Counted from the first letter of the stretch, positions 51,543 to 61,192 are shown. The stretch is DNA of 61,756 nt from Prevotella sp. (GCA_017960525.1 JAGCZA010000022.1:1-61756), one strand, 5' to 3'. Numbers and translations are program-made. Notes: generated from the sequence alone by a model not told the origin.

Positions 51543-51773
51543 CTTTTCTCTCATTATTTTCATTTTTCCGTGAAAATAGTGACGATTCAGATCTCACCTC
51601 CGAGGCAGAACTTACATTATATCTGTCGTTATTGTAGGATAACCACCAACTCGCATACCGCCCCACGCCTCCTTTTGGTTGTCATTAGAATTGAATAGGA
51701 GATTTTTTGCAACGATACGACAAATTTCCCGAACCGCCAAACAATTCTGGGGGGGGAATAACGGGGTTCGGAG

Positions 51774-51832
51774 TTTGGTTCGTCCAAACTACGGGTTTGG
51801 TTCGTCCAAAGTGGGAGTTTGGTTCGTCCAAA
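51774..51832 (+). repeat. 22-bp periodic array D (TTTGGTTCGTCCAAA)
   Basis: Three perfect copies are at 51774-51788, 51796-51810 and 51818-51832, with spacers CTACGGG and GTGGGAG and a period of 22. The array ends 3 bases from the DUF5686 stop codon, so it lies in that gene's 3' untranslated region and downstream of its operon. Confidence 0.92.
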
Positions 51833-51835
51833 TTT

Positions 51836-53935
51836 TTACCAGCGGCGGAAGAGCTCGAAAGTGAACTTGCAGCCTGTCTCCTGGAAGCGGGTGCGGTCGA
51901 AGCTGGCGAAAAAGCCCATTGAGAAATAACGGCTGGTGAAGCTGTAGCCCAACTCAGAGTAGAGTGCGGTGCGAGAGGTGTTTAGCGTGCTCAGATAAAT
52001 GCGCTCGCGCTCGACGTAACGGCCCAGGATTGGCACCATCGAGACGGCGAGCAGGGGCGACTCATAGGAGATGTTGCCCCGGACGTAGTAGTCGGAAGCA
52101 TTGTAGAGTTCGGACGAGAGGAGCTGGAAGCTGCCTGTCCAGTCATCATCCCACCCTTCAGGCAAGTTGTCGTCGCGGAAGTTGCTGAAATCGAGGAAGT
52201 AGTTCTTGTTGCGATTGGTGTAGAATCCGCCTCCCATACGCAGGTTGAGGGTCTGCAAGCGGCGCATCTTGTGCTTCAGGCTCAAGTCGGCCTCCCAGCG
52301 CTCGTAGGCAATGTTGGCATCGCTGCCCTTGATGCCGCGCTCATAGTCAACGCTCAACACGGGACCTTTCTGCCAGGGTCGGAATTTCAGCTCGACCGAT
52401 GGGGCGAAGGATCGGTAGATGGTGGGTTTTCCGAAGCGTTCCATTTCACTGGCGTTCAGGGATTTGCGACGATGGTAGACGAGTCCGGCCTCGACGTTGA
52501 GCCACCGCAGGGGGGCTATGTTGTGACTGAAGCGCATATACTGGTCGTCGAAGATGTCGAGCTGCTTGTCTGCCAGTTCGGGTATGTCGCCGTGTTCCTG
52601 TTTGATTTCGTCGAGCACACCGGCATTGCCTATGCGGTTGTCGTTACCCCAAGTCAGCTGGAAGCGTCCGTCCAAGCGCGGGTTGTAGACAAAGTACAAC
52701 GGCACGGTCCAGTAGAACTCGTGCAGCTTGAAGTTGTAACCCACGCTGGGGTTCACCTCAACAGACACTTTGGGGCTGAAGTTGTAGCGTGCGCCCATCT
52801 TCATCTTGTAGGAGAAGCCCTTGCGATGGCTGTAGCTGATGTATTGCGGGTTGAGTATGGGCGAGAGCTTCACGTAGCCGTTGTCGTTCTCGACCCTCAG
52901 ACTGCGCAAAAGGTTCTCGCCGATGAGATCCCAGCCTATCTCCTTCCAATAATTGTGATGGGATGGCGGGGATTGCAAATCCTCTTGAACAGGGGTTTCT
53001 GTGGCATCTGCGACAGCTGGGGCTGCCGATGTCTCTGCGACTTCTGAAGAATCGGGAGACTCCGTGTACGCATCGTTTCTCCGCTTGTATGAGGCATAGA
53101 CGAAACGCTCCTCGTCGGAGAGGGGGACAGGCCGCAGCGAGTCGATGAGCTGCTCGTCGCCCTCGATGTCGATGGAGTCGGGCAGCGTGATGGGGCAGTC
53201 GAAGATTGACTCGATGTTGGTGGTGATATGGTTTCCGGCAAACTTGAACTCGCCGTACAACTGGGTGATTCTAGGCAAGAAGGCGCGTATACTGTCGGTT
53301 CCCATCATTGTACGGGTGCGGAAGTGTATCATATCGAACTCCCCCTCCAACTCCACCTGTTCGAGTCGGCCCGTGGCTATTTCAACCAGAGCCTGACCAC
53401 GGACGAGCTGGGTGTTGTTCACGAAACGGGGGCGGAAGCGAAGGCGTGCCTGACGGTCGGAAACGCGATCGATGACATAACGGTAGAAGACGCGGTTATC
53501 CCTGTTGAAGGGTGAGAGTATGTGGTCGCGGTAGATGGTGGTTCTGTAAAAGGTAGGCATAAGGTACTCCACGATGACATTCATGGTACTGCGGTTGCGC
53601 GGGATGGTTGTGTAGTAGACCTGGCGGTGGTTCTCAAACTGGCCGAAGTCATTGAAGGTGAAACGGTTGTACTGCTCGCTCATAAAGGTGCGGCGGCCCT
53701 TGGCGATGGTGTACATAGTCGGCACAGTCCAGAGGCTGAAGTTTCGGCGGTGGGTCTGGTGGAACAGTTTGGTGTAGACGTTGGTGGAGTAGCCCTTGAT
53801 GTCGGGAGAATGGACGTCTTGGTAGTTGAACAAGCGGGTGAGCACCAGCGAATCCAGTCCAATCAGCTTGCGTGCGGGGAAAGCCTGGGTAAGCAGGGCC
53901 AGAAGGCAGACCAGCAATGCGAGTGTGCGTCTCAT
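51836..53935 (-). CDS. DUF5686-family outer membrane beta-barrel protein
   Basis: The 699-residue protein has a signal peptide (RTLALLVCLLALLTQAFP), a mostly beta N-terminal region, a low-complexity Ala/Glu/Pro linker (EVAETSAAPAVADATETPVQ, ~300) and a large C-terminal barrel (RYFSMGFFASFDRTRFQETG near the end) typical of DUF5686. The carboxypeptidase-regulatory domain often found at the N-terminus of this family is absent. It overlaps tamB by ATGA, which implies a joint role in outer-membrane assembly or transport. Confidence 0.85.
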   Translation of the reverse strand: MRRTLALLVCLLALLTQAFPARKLIGLDSLVLTRLFNYQDVHSPDIKGYSTNVYTKLFHQTHRRNFSLWTVPTMYTIAKGRRTFMSEQYNRFTFNDFGQFENHRQVYYTTIPRNRSTMNVIVEYLMPTFYRTTIYRDHILSPFNRDNRVFYRYVIDRVSDRQARLRFRPRFVNNTQLVRGQALVEIATGRLEQVELEGEFDMIHFRTRTMMGTDSIRAFLPRITQLYGEFKFAGNHITTNIESIFDCPITLPDSIDIEGDEQLIDSLRPVPLSDEERFVYASYKRRNDAYTESPDSSEVAETSAAPAVADATETPVQEDLQSPPSHHNYWKEIGWDLIGENLLRSLRVENDNGYVKLSPILNPQYISYSHRKGFSYKMKMGARYNFSPKVSVEVNPSVGYNFKLHEFYWTVPLYFVYNPRLDGRFQLTWGNDNRIGNAGVLDEIKQEHGDIPELADKQLDIFDDQYMRFSHNIAPLRWLNVEAGLVYHRRKSLNASEMERFGKPTIYRSFAPSVELKFRPWQKGPVLSVDYERGIKGSDANIAYERWEADLSLKHKMRRLQTLNLRMGGGFYTNRNKNYFLDFSNFRDDNLPEGWDDDWTGSFQLLSSELYNASDYYVRGNISYESPLLAVSMVPILGRYVERERIYLSTLNTSRTALYSELGYSFTSRYFSMGFFASFDRTRFQETGCKFTFELFRRW

Positions 53936-56900
53936 TTCTTCCTCCTCCTTGAATGGAACAGGTCGCCAAGGCCGTTGAAGTCTTTCTTCATGATAAGGCC
54001 TATGCCCTGCGTGTTGAGCGACGAGCGCGTGAAGTAGCGGTCGTTGGTCTGGTTGTACACCTTCAGTGCCAGATTGCCGTTGGCATTTAGCAGGTATCGG
54101 ATGTCGAAGTCACCTATGAACGACGGCGTGGCTGTGGTGGCATTGTCGCGGTAGCCAAACTGGCCGTTGATGAGCAGTCGGTTGTTCAGCATACGCCCGC
54201 TCACCATACCCTCGTATTCGGCGTTGCGCCATCCCTCGTTGCCCGTGGAGATGTTGGCGCCGAAGTTCCAGTCGTTGGTGCGTATGACCTGCGAGAGCAC
54301 TTCGTTGATTTGCGTAGAGACGGTGCCTGAAAGGAACGACTGCATAGCCAGGGTGGTCTGGCCGTACTCCTGTGTGCTCTCATTGTTGGCCCCTTGCGTA
54401 TAGAAGCGTCCTATACCGAGCAAGTAGAGCACCTGCTGGTTCATTTCCTGCTCGCTGGCAATGACAGAGCGTATCATCTGCGCCTCTTCGGCATTCACCG
54501 TGGGCATATTGAGGTCGAAGTCCACACGTGGCTGCCCTGGCGTGCCGTGGATGTTCATCAGGCAGTTGACACGCACGGTATTGTTGGAGAACGAGCCGGC
54601 TAAATTGAGGTCAGAGAGCGACACGCCGTTCACGGTGTAGCTGGCCTGCATATTGAGCGTGGCATCGAAGGGGTCGCCGCCAAAGACGATGGTGCCTCCG
54701 GGCTGGAAGTTGAAGTTCTTCTTGATGATGTTTTGGATGGTGATGCCATAAGTGCCGTGGTCCACGTTGTAGGTGCCGAACATGTGGAAGGGGCCTTTAT
54801 CGTAGAACGAGGCTCGGATGACCCCGTCGCCGCAAAGCGTGATATAGTCGCCCGTACGGGCATCCATCAGCACTTGCAGGGTGGCGTCCTGTGTGGCGTT
54901 GATGATGAAGTTGATGCGGATGTCGGTGCTGGGCTGGGCACTTGGAGCCAAGGGTTGAGAGCCAGCACTTTCATCGCTCAACTCCAAACTCTCAATTCCC
55001 CGTCCTTCTCCCCAGCTGATGAACTCCTGGCGTGAGATGGCATCGGGGTTGGCGGCATCGTAGGCGAAACTGGAGCCACGGGTGGGAGTCACGTTGCAAT
55101 TGATGACCACCTCGCCTGGCCGCCCGTGCAGGTCGGCATTGCCTGTGACGTAAACGGTGCCGCAGACGACGCCGTCGCCAAAGTCGGGGAAGTCGTAGGC
55201 CAGCAGCTGCTCTGCCTCGACATCGAGGTCGAAGGTGAAGTCGCCCAGTTCGTCGTGGTGTATGCCTCCATTCAGGGTTGCCACGTGACCGTCACGGTCT
55301 GTCATCCTGACGCCGTCGAGCACGATGTCGTTGGGTACAAACTTCACTGTGTCGCCCTCCAGCTGATATGTGGTGCCCAGCGCCTTGACGGTGGCTTGAG
55401 CCTTACTGAGAACGGCCTGCCCCTTCATGTTGAGGTGCTTCAGGTCGCCGTAAATGGTCAGGTCGCCGTATGCCTTGCCCGAAACGTTGCTGAGGAAACT
55501 GCTGGTGAACGACTTGCAGAACTCCAGACTGGTGCCCTGTGCCGCGATGTTGAGTTCCATCTCGTTGCGTGTGGGCGAAATGTAGCCTTCCACCACGGTC
55601 TGGTCCTCGTCATTTTCCTCGGCCGTTCCCTCGATGTTGATTTGCTTGTGAATGGCATCCCACTCGGCGTATGCCAGAAGTGTGCCCAGGCTGCCTTCCT
55701 GGAAGTGGAAACGCCCCACACGCAGCCCCACCCAGGCCGTGAAGTCGCCGAAGAGCCGCGTCAGCTCAGCCTGGCCCGTAGCCTGGCCGTCGAAGCTCAC
55801 GGCATCGAATCCGACCACATCAAGGATGTAGCCCACGTCGAGCTGGTTGAAGTCTACGCGCAGCGTGTCGGTGTTCTGTGCAGAGGCCAAGCCGTCGACG
55901 ATGAGGTGCTGCTGTTCGTGGGCTATGCTGAAGTGGTCTATGAGCAGGCGGTTGTCGCTGTAGAGTATGTCGCAGGGTTCCATCTGCCAGGGCTTGCCGC
56001 CGAAGATGAGCACCGATGGCAGCACACGCACATGGGCTTCGGGCTGGCCCTGCTCGTTGGTGTAGAGTTCGGTGATGGTGTTGAGCGTAGAGGGCTGTGA
56101 GTCAGACAGAGCATCTCCTTCCTTGGCAAACCGCAGAGTGGTGTTAAGCTGGTTGTTGGCGGCAATGGCGTCAAGCCTGACGTTTTGCCTCTCATCCTCG
56201 TCACCAATCTTTGTCAAGGCCACCCTGCAGCGGGCGGTGTCGCCCTCGGTGGTCAGGCTCACGTCGGCATTGTGGTAGAGGGTCTGGTCGTAGGAAAATG
56301 CCGACAACTGGCCGTTGAGTGCAATCCTGTGCTCCACGTCGTGGATGCTGGCGTTGAAGCGGAGAGGCTGGTAGAGCGTCAGGGGTACTCCAAGCAGAGC
56401 CGACAGCCACTCTGTGTCGTAGAGCTGCACCTGTACCTCGAAGTTGTTGCTCGATGGTGCAAGCTTAGAGGGCAGCCCCGGCAGCGTAGGCAGTTTCGAG
56501 GCCGTGTAGTTCACGAAACTGCGGGGCAGCGTGGCCCAGTCGAAGTTTCCGCGCAGCAGGGCTTCACCCATATCGCCCTTTACACGGAGGAAATGGACAT
56601 CGTCATCATAGCCCGACTTCACATGCAAATTATCTATATGGTAGAAGCAGGGAAGCGAGTCGGTGCGTGTCATTGAGAAGTTGTCCAGGTCTATGCTGCC
56701 CTCTGCATCGTTCAGGTTACTGGCAGTAAAATCTGCATCGAAGATGCCCGAGAAGACAGCATCACCCCACTGGTCGCTCAAGTGCAACGCCTGCGGACAC
56801 AGCCGCTCCACGGTGCCCATCAGCCTGACGGCTGTCCGCCGAGCCTGTCCATCAACACCCGACAATCTGCACTCGAAGCCCGAAACCACATTGGGGTCAT

Positions 56901-58332
56901 CAATCTGCAAACTGCCAGCCATACTGCCGTGCCTATAGGAGCCGTCCAGGTCGATACCCTGATAGGTATAGCCCTTGTATTGCAGCTGCGACACCTTGCC
57001 ACTGGCATTGTAGTCATTCTCTCTTCCCTTCATACTGACGACAGCCGCTAATTGCCCCAGGTCGGCATTGTCGAGCAACTGCCCCAAGTGCAGGCTGTCG
57101 GTAGTGACCATGCCTGTGAACTGGCGGCTGGCATCCATATCGAAGTTAGCTTCCAGTCGGCCCAGCCCTGTGACCACCCTGGCCTGCGCCTCCATTGTGC
57201 CGTCGGCCAGGCTGAATGCCTCGCCAGTAATGCCGATACTGCCCAGGCGCAACAGCTCAGTTGGCAGTTTCTCGCCAAAGGCCTGCCCCAACTGCGCCAT
57301 CAGCTCGCCCGACACGTCGAGGCGCTCCACCCGTGTCTGCCACGCCACGGCATCTGCCTTCCAGTCGGCCCGCCAGTCGGCCTTTAAAGCCACATCGCCA
57401 GTTTCAGCAAGCACTTGCAAATGTGAACAGTCCAGGCTGTGGCCGGTACCCTGGAGTGTTGCTTCCAGGTCGAGCGTCTGCTCCAAGGGTTCCAGTTGAG
57501 GCAGCAAGGGAACAAAGTCGGCTGTGCTCAGATGGCATCTGTCCAGACGGGTGTCGAAACGCAGCGTCTCGGCCAGACTGTCGGCACGGAAAGTAGCGTG
57601 CAAAGTGTCGATGGCCACCTCTGAACGGGGCAGCTGCAGACTGAAAGCCGTCAGCAGGCCACCCTTGCGTGAAGCCTCCACCTTGGCCGTCAGCCGCTCC
57701 ACCTTGATGCCCGACTGCTCGTCGAGAGCCAGACGCTTCACATTGATCCATAGCGAGTCCTCGGTGAGCGCTTTCAAGATGACGTGGGCACTAATGTTAC
57801 TGAAATTCAGATGGTTGGGATTCAGGCGGCCAGGTGTCTGGGGCTGGTCAAGCTGGTCGTAGTTCAAACTGGCGTGGCGCACGATGAGCGAGTTGAGGCG
57901 AAGGTCGAGCGGACTGCTGTCGGCAGAGTCGTCGGAGGCAAGCGAGTCGAGCACGAACTGGTAGTTTGGCCGCGCTATCGAGTCGGCCTTACAGAGATTG
58001 ACCTTCAGGCCAAAAGCCTGTGCCGACGAGATGCTCACTCGCCCCTCCAACAGCGGCAGCAGCTCCAGCTTCACCGACAGACGGTTGGCCAGCAACAGGT
58101 CGCGGCCCTGCTGGTCACTAATGTGCAGGCTGTCCACGATGAGACGGTTCAGCATACCCAAGTCTATGCGCCCCACAGCCACATCGGTGCCCAGCGTCTT
58201 GCCAACAGCGGCAGCCACCTCGCGACCCAGCCGTCGCTGCACGGCAGGAATATGGACAACTGCCAGCAGCACAATGTAGGCCGCCAGCAGGCTCCAAATA
58301 AGCCAGTTCACCAGATGCTTTAGCTGTTTCAC
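53932..58332 (-). CDS. tamB: TamB-like translocation and assembly module protein
   Basis: The 1466-residue protein has an N-terminal signal-anchor (WLIWSLLAAYIVLLAVVHIP), a long AsmA/TamB-like beta-rich body with repeated 'xxLDGxxxxxD' strands, and a C-terminal DUF490 domain (RVNCLMNIHGTPGQPRVDFD, then QQVLYLLGIGRF). TamB forms a periplasmic hydrophobic groove for lipids or barrel assembly. It starts 2 bases after the GH51 stop and overlaps the DUF5686 gene. Alternating charged tracts such as DESAGSQPLAPSAQPSTD look like translated low-complexity inserts. Confidence 0.9.
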   Translation of the reverse strand: MKQLKHLVNWLIWSLLAAYIVLLAVVHIPAVQRRLGREVAAAVGKTLGTDVAVGRIDLGMLNRLIVDSLHISDQQGRDLLLANRLSVKLELLPLLEGRVSISSAQAFGLKVNLCKADSIARPNYQFVLDSLASDDSADSSPLDLRLNSLIVRHASLNYDQLDQPQTPGRLNPNHLNFSNISAHVILKALTEDSLWINVKRLALDEQSGIKVERLTAKVEASRKGGLLTAFSLQLPRSEVAIDTLHATFRADSLAETLRFDTRLDRCHLSTADFVPLLPQLEPLEQTLDLEATLQGTGHSLDCSHLQVLAETGDVALKADWRADWKADAVAWQTRVERLDVSGELMAQLGQAFGEKLPTELLRLGSIGITGEAFSLADGTMEAQARVVTGLGRLEANFDMDASRQFTGMVTTDSLHLGQLLDNADLGQLAAVVSMKGRENDYNASGKVSQLQYKGYTYQGIDLDGSYRHGSMAGSLQIDDPNVVSGFECRLSGVDGQARRTAVRLMGTVERLCPQALHLSDQWGDAVFSGIFDADFTASNLNDAEGSIDLDNFSMTRTDSLPCFYHIDNLHVKSGYDDDVHFLRVKGDMGEALLRGNFDWATLPRSFVNYTASKLPTLPGLPSKLAPSSNNFEVQVQLYDTEWLSALLGVPLTLYQPLRFNASIHDVEHRIALNGQLSAFSYDQTLYHNADVSLTTEGDTARCRVALTKIGDEDERQNVRLDAIAANNQLNTTLRFAKEGDALSDSQPSTLNTITELYTNEQGQPEAHVRVLPSVLIFGGKPWQMEPCDILYSDNRLLIDHFSIAHEQQHLIVDGLASAQNTDTLRVDFNQLDVGYILDVVGFDAVSFDGQATGQAELTRLFGDFTAWVGLRVGRFHFQEGSLGTLLAYAEWDAIHKQINIEGTAEENDEDQTVVEGYISPTRNEMELNIAAQGTSLEFCKSFTSSFLSNVSGKAYGDLTIYGDLKHLNMKGQAVLSKAQATVKALGTTYQLEGDTVKFVPNDIVLDGVRMTDRDGHVATLNGGIHHDELGDFTFDLDVEAEQLLAYDFPDFGDGVVCGTVYVTGNADLHGRPGEVVINCNVTPTRGSSFAYDAANPDAISRQEFISWGEGRGIESLELSDESAGSQPLAPSAQPSTDIRINFIINATQDATLQVLMDARTGDYITLCGDGVIRASFYDKGPFHMFGTYNVDHGTYGITIQNIIKKNFNFQPGGTIVFGGDPFDATLNMQASYTVNGVSLSDLNLAGSFSNNTVRVNCLMNIHGTPGQPRVDFDLNMPTVNAEEAQMIRSVIASEQEMNQQVLYLLGIGRFYTQGANNESTQEYGQTTLAMQSFLSGTVSTQINEVLSQVIRTNDWNFGANISTGNEGWRNAEYEGMVSGRMLNNRLLINGQFGYRDNATTATPSFIGDFDIRYLLNANGNLALKVYNQTNDRYFTRSSLNTQGIGLIMKKDFNGLGDLFHSRRRKK

Positions 58333-58334
58333 AT

Positions 58335-60824
58335 CTATTGTGTTAAGGGAATGACACGGATAGTGTAAGGCGGAAGCGTAGTGGGTTCGGTGGTCTCCAC
58401 CATCTGTGCCTTGGCCATCTGGTCGTCAATGGCGCCTGTCAACTGCTCGCACTTCACCTTGGCAGTCAGAGTCAGGCCTTCCACCTTTATCTTCAGCGTG
58501 CGGGGCAGGGCGTTGACCAGCTTCAGATAGCGTCGGCCCGTCTTCGAGTCGCGAACCAAACTGGCGCCCACACGGTGAGCCAATTGTGAATTATCAATTG
58601 TCAATTGTGAATTAACATACCTGTCGCCACTATAAACTGAGAACAGGCGCTGCACCTCGTATGCTGGCGTGGTGCGTACGGAGGTGTTTCCAAAGTAGAT
58701 CATATCAGGGTTCCAGTTGGAATGGCCGTCCTTACAGAGCATAGGGGCATAGCTGGTCATTTCGACCACGTCGCCGTTGCGCTCGATGTCGGTCAGGTAG
58801 AGAGCCTCGGCCAGTGCCGTCTCCACATTTGGCCGCTTGGCGCTGGTTGATGCCGCCCACTCGCCTAAGTAAACCTTGGTGCCGCTGCGGTCGTAACAAT
58901 CGTAGTAGTCACGGTTGTTGATAAACCATCCCGTCGACTCATAGTAGTGCTCGTCGGTTATGTATTGCAGGCCGGGATTGCGGCGGCAGAGTTCCCATCC
59001 CTCCAGATAGTCGGCAGAGGGTGTATGGAAGGGGCCGACTGTACCACAAATTTTGATTTCGGGATGACGCTCGCGGATGGCGCGGCAAATCATCTCGTAA
59101 CGCTCCTCGAAGACGGTACTGATGATGTCCTCGTTGCCAATGCCCAAATATTTCAGGTTGAAGGGTGCGGGATGACCGGCATCGGCACGCATCTTTGCCC
59201 ACTTGTTGGTAGCGGGGTCGGAATTAGCCCAGTCGATGAGGTTGCACAGTTCGTCAATGTAGGCCGGCATATCAGCCCATGGAATTCCTCCCTGCTGCCC
59301 GCCCCAGCCCTCAGCATTGTTGGCGGAGTTCTGGCAAGGCACGCCGGCGGCGAGTACCGGCAGCGGCTCTGCGCCGATGTCCTCGCAGAACTGGAAGTAC
59401 TCAAAGAACCCCAGCCCGCGAGTCTGATGGTAGTGCCAGATGTTGAAGTCTGGCTTGCGCTCCTGCAGCGGCCCTACGGTGTGATGCCAGTGGTAGATGT
59501 TGCCCAGGCCTTGTCCGTGGCTCATACAGCCACCGGGGAAGCGGACGAACTTGGGCTTCAAGTCGGCGATGACCTGTGCCAAGTCTCGGCGCAAACCGTT
59601 CTTGCGATTCATAAAGGTCTCCTGTGGGAAAAGCGAAATCATGTCGACACCCACCCGTGCCGCCCTCTGTGGCACGACGGCCAGACGGGCCTTGGTGTCG
59701 GAGGCGGTGGCGGTGAGCACCGCAGCATACTGCTGCCAGTTCCTGGCGCGGGTCTTCAACGTGCTCTTGGCCAACTCAGAGCCATCCTGGCCGACGAGCA
59801 GGATTTGGAAGTCCTGCTTCTGACCACCAGCCAAGACGTACATAGAGAAATCGTATTTCTTGCCTTTCTCTACGACTATACCGTCCCAGCCCTCGTTCCA
59901 CAACGTGTCTTTCGTGAGGATGACATAGTGCGGATTGTTGGGGTGCAGGGGGTGCTCGGTGGCTATTTCCAAGGGGTTCTTCGAGCGCCAGGCGGTGGTG
60001 GCGTTCCATCCGCCGTGGTCTTTCTCAGTATATTCAAAGTCGCGATTCTGTATCAGCTCGGCGTAGAGTCCGCCGTCGGCTGCATAGCTGATGTCCTCGA
60101 AGAAGATGCCGATGAGTTTGTCGCTGATGGTCTTCTCCTTTCCGGCGTCGATTGTAAGGGTGGCCTCAATGGTTTCTGGGAGTTGGGCCAGGTTCTTGGC
60201 ATCGTCGTGCATGCGCTCCGCCGCCTTGCGCCCGTCGTTGGCACGCTTGGCGAAGGTGGTGCGCAGGAGTGCCACCTCGTCGGCACCGACAGCGAAGAGC
60301 TGCCCCTCTACCGCCCTGTCGCCGACGGTGCGTGTGGTGCGGTCGGCGGGAACCACGGCTGAAGCAGGCACGTCAATAGTGAAGTGGCGGAAATCGTAGC
60401 TGGCGCCCACCAAGCGCGGCCCCTGTTCCGACTGGTAGACCACCTCGAAGCCTTGACCGACAGGACGCACCACGGGCTGCAGACACTGGCGTGTGCTCAT
60501 GCGCGGATAGTCCTGCGGACGCCAGTCCACCAGATTGCGGCTATAGGCGGCAGCGAAGACGGGCGAGTGGTCGTTCACCTGGAACACCAGCCGCCACGAC
60601 CCGTCGGCGGCACGGCAGAGCGAGGGGTGAAACATGCGCTTCTCTGCGCCCCAAGTTCCGTAGTCGCTGGAGCAGAGCTGCCCCAGTTCACGCCACCCGT
60701 CGGCCTCATAGGCAGCCACACGCAACCCCGCCCCCTGATTGGGCGAATATATAAAAACAGAGTCAGTCTGCGCCCCAGTTGTCAGGGCAAAGGCCATAGC
60801 CACCATAAGTGTAATTGCTTTCAT
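58335..60824 (-). CDS. GH51 alpha-L-arabinofuranosidase
   Basis: The 829-residue secreted enzyme starts at MKAITLMVAMAFALTTGAQ (ATG 60824); the in-frame extension to 60881 contains the promoter. An N-terminal partial beta-propeller-like region (~25-215; FHPSLCRAADGSWRLVFQVN) precedes the GH51 domain: IGIFFEDISYAADGGLY opening, acid/base Glu in YLGIGNEDI, nucleophile Glu in VYLGEWAAS. A C-terminal beta domain follows. It removes arabinose side chains from arabinoxylan or pectin. It carries an in-frame low-complexity insert (NSQLTIDNSQLAH). It heads the run with tamB and DUF5686. Confidence 0.92.
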   Translation of the reverse strand: MKAITLMVAMAFALTTGAQTDSVFIYSPNQGAGLRVAAYEADGWRELGQLCSSDYGTWGAEKRMFHPSLCRAADGSWRLVFQVNDHSPVFAAAYSRNLVDWRPQDYPRMSTRQCLQPVVRPVGQGFEVVYQSEQGPRLVGASYDFRHFTIDVPASAVVPADRTTRTVGDRAVEGQLFAVGADEVALLRTTFAKRANDGRKAAERMHDDAKNLAQLPETIEATLTIDAGKEKTISDKLIGIFFEDISYAADGGLYAELIQNRDFEYTEKDHGGWNATTAWRSKNPLEIATEHPLHPNNPHYVILTKDTLWNEGWDGIVVEKGKKYDFSMYVLAGGQKQDFQILLVGQDGSELAKSTLKTRARNWQQYAAVLTATASDTKARLAVVPQRAARVGVDMISLFPQETFMNRKNGLRRDLAQVIADLKPKFVRFPGGCMSHGQGLGNIYHWHHTVGPLQERKPDFNIWHYHQTRGLGFFEYFQFCEDIGAEPLPVLAAGVPCQNSANNAEGWGGQQGGIPWADMPAYIDELCNLIDWANSDPATNKWAKMRADAGHPAPFNLKYLGIGNEDIISTVFEERYEMICRAIRERHPEIKICGTVGPFHTPSADYLEGWELCRRNPGLQYITDEHYYESTGWFINNRDYYDCYDRSGTKVYLGEWAASTSAKRPNVETALAEALYLTDIERNGDVVEMTSYAPMLCKDGHSNWNPDMIYFGNTSVRTTPAYEVQRLFSVYSGDRYVNSQLTIDNSQLAHRVGASLVRDSKTGRRYLKLVNALPRTLKIKVEGLTLTAKVKCEQLTGAIDDQMAKAQMVETTEPTTLPPYTIRVIPLTQ

Positions 60825-60850
60825 AGCTGTCGAGTTTTCAGTTAAGGCCA

Positions 60851-60882
60851 CAAAATTACAACTTTTGAGCGAAACGGCCAAA
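60851..60882 (-). promoter_or_regulatory. Promoter of the GH51-tamB-DUF5686 run
   Basis: The minus strand has TTTG (60882-60879), 20 bases, then TAATTTTG (60858-60851). It supports the ATG at 60824 as the GH51 start. Confidence 0.8.
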
Positions 60883-60989
60883 TTTATCGTCTATTATTTC
60901 TAAACCATTCTCTGCGGCGTGTCATTCGACGAGGATACAATGCTTGTCCACAGTTACAGACGATTATCGACGTGTTCAACAAGCAAATT

Positions 60990-61110
60990 GCCATATTCTG
61001 TTCCAACAAACCGCAGTAATACCGATAAGTCGGGCATCTTACTGCCCAACATATTCTACCGTTTGGAATTCTAAAAACAATTATTGCTGTCCGCTAAAAC
61101 GATTTTTTGC
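60990..61110 (+). ncRNA. Candidate tracrRNA
   Basis: TTCTGTTCC-AACAAACCGCAG (60996-61016) resembles the plus-strand CRISPR repeat: TCTGTTCC against TCTTTTCC, and CAACAAACCGCAG against CATCAAACCACAA, with a 3-base gap. Two of the differences are G for A and keep wobble pairing. A GGGCA/TGCCC hairpin (61032-61047) and T-runs at 61103-61108 and 61115-61120 follow. The polarity fits a type II tracrRNA pairing with the 5' half of a crRNA repeat read from the minus strand. No clear promoter was found. Confidence 0.6.
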
Positions 61111-61192
61111 TAAGATTTTTGGTTAGGCGGTGAGCGTAGAGATGTGGGCTATCCACGGAGAATCCCCCTACTCCATTATTTGTATTTGCTTT

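Larger units (their letters stand above)
51447..51835. other. Spacer between rimP and the DUF5686 gene
   Basis: The 389-bp gap holds the rimP promoter and leader hairpin on its left and array D on its right. Between them (51545-51770) no gene or further motif was recognised except a run of eight G near 51750. Confidence 0.55.
60825..61192. other. Spacer with GH51 promoter and candidate tracrRNA
   Basis: The 368-bp spacer contains the leftward GH51 promoter, then about 100 bp without recognised signals (60885-60985). The anti-repeat/tracrRNA candidate and the last bases before the CRISPR array follow. No coding sequence is evident. Confidence 0.6.

Noticed and set aside
51424-51666. 80-codon minus-strand ORF over the rimP leader
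   Set aside because: It overlaps the rimP start, promoter and leader hairpin; no family resemblance.
58947-60362. 471-codon plus-strand frame opposite GH51
   Set aside because: It is an antisense shadow; the GH51 active-site motifs lie on the minus strand.
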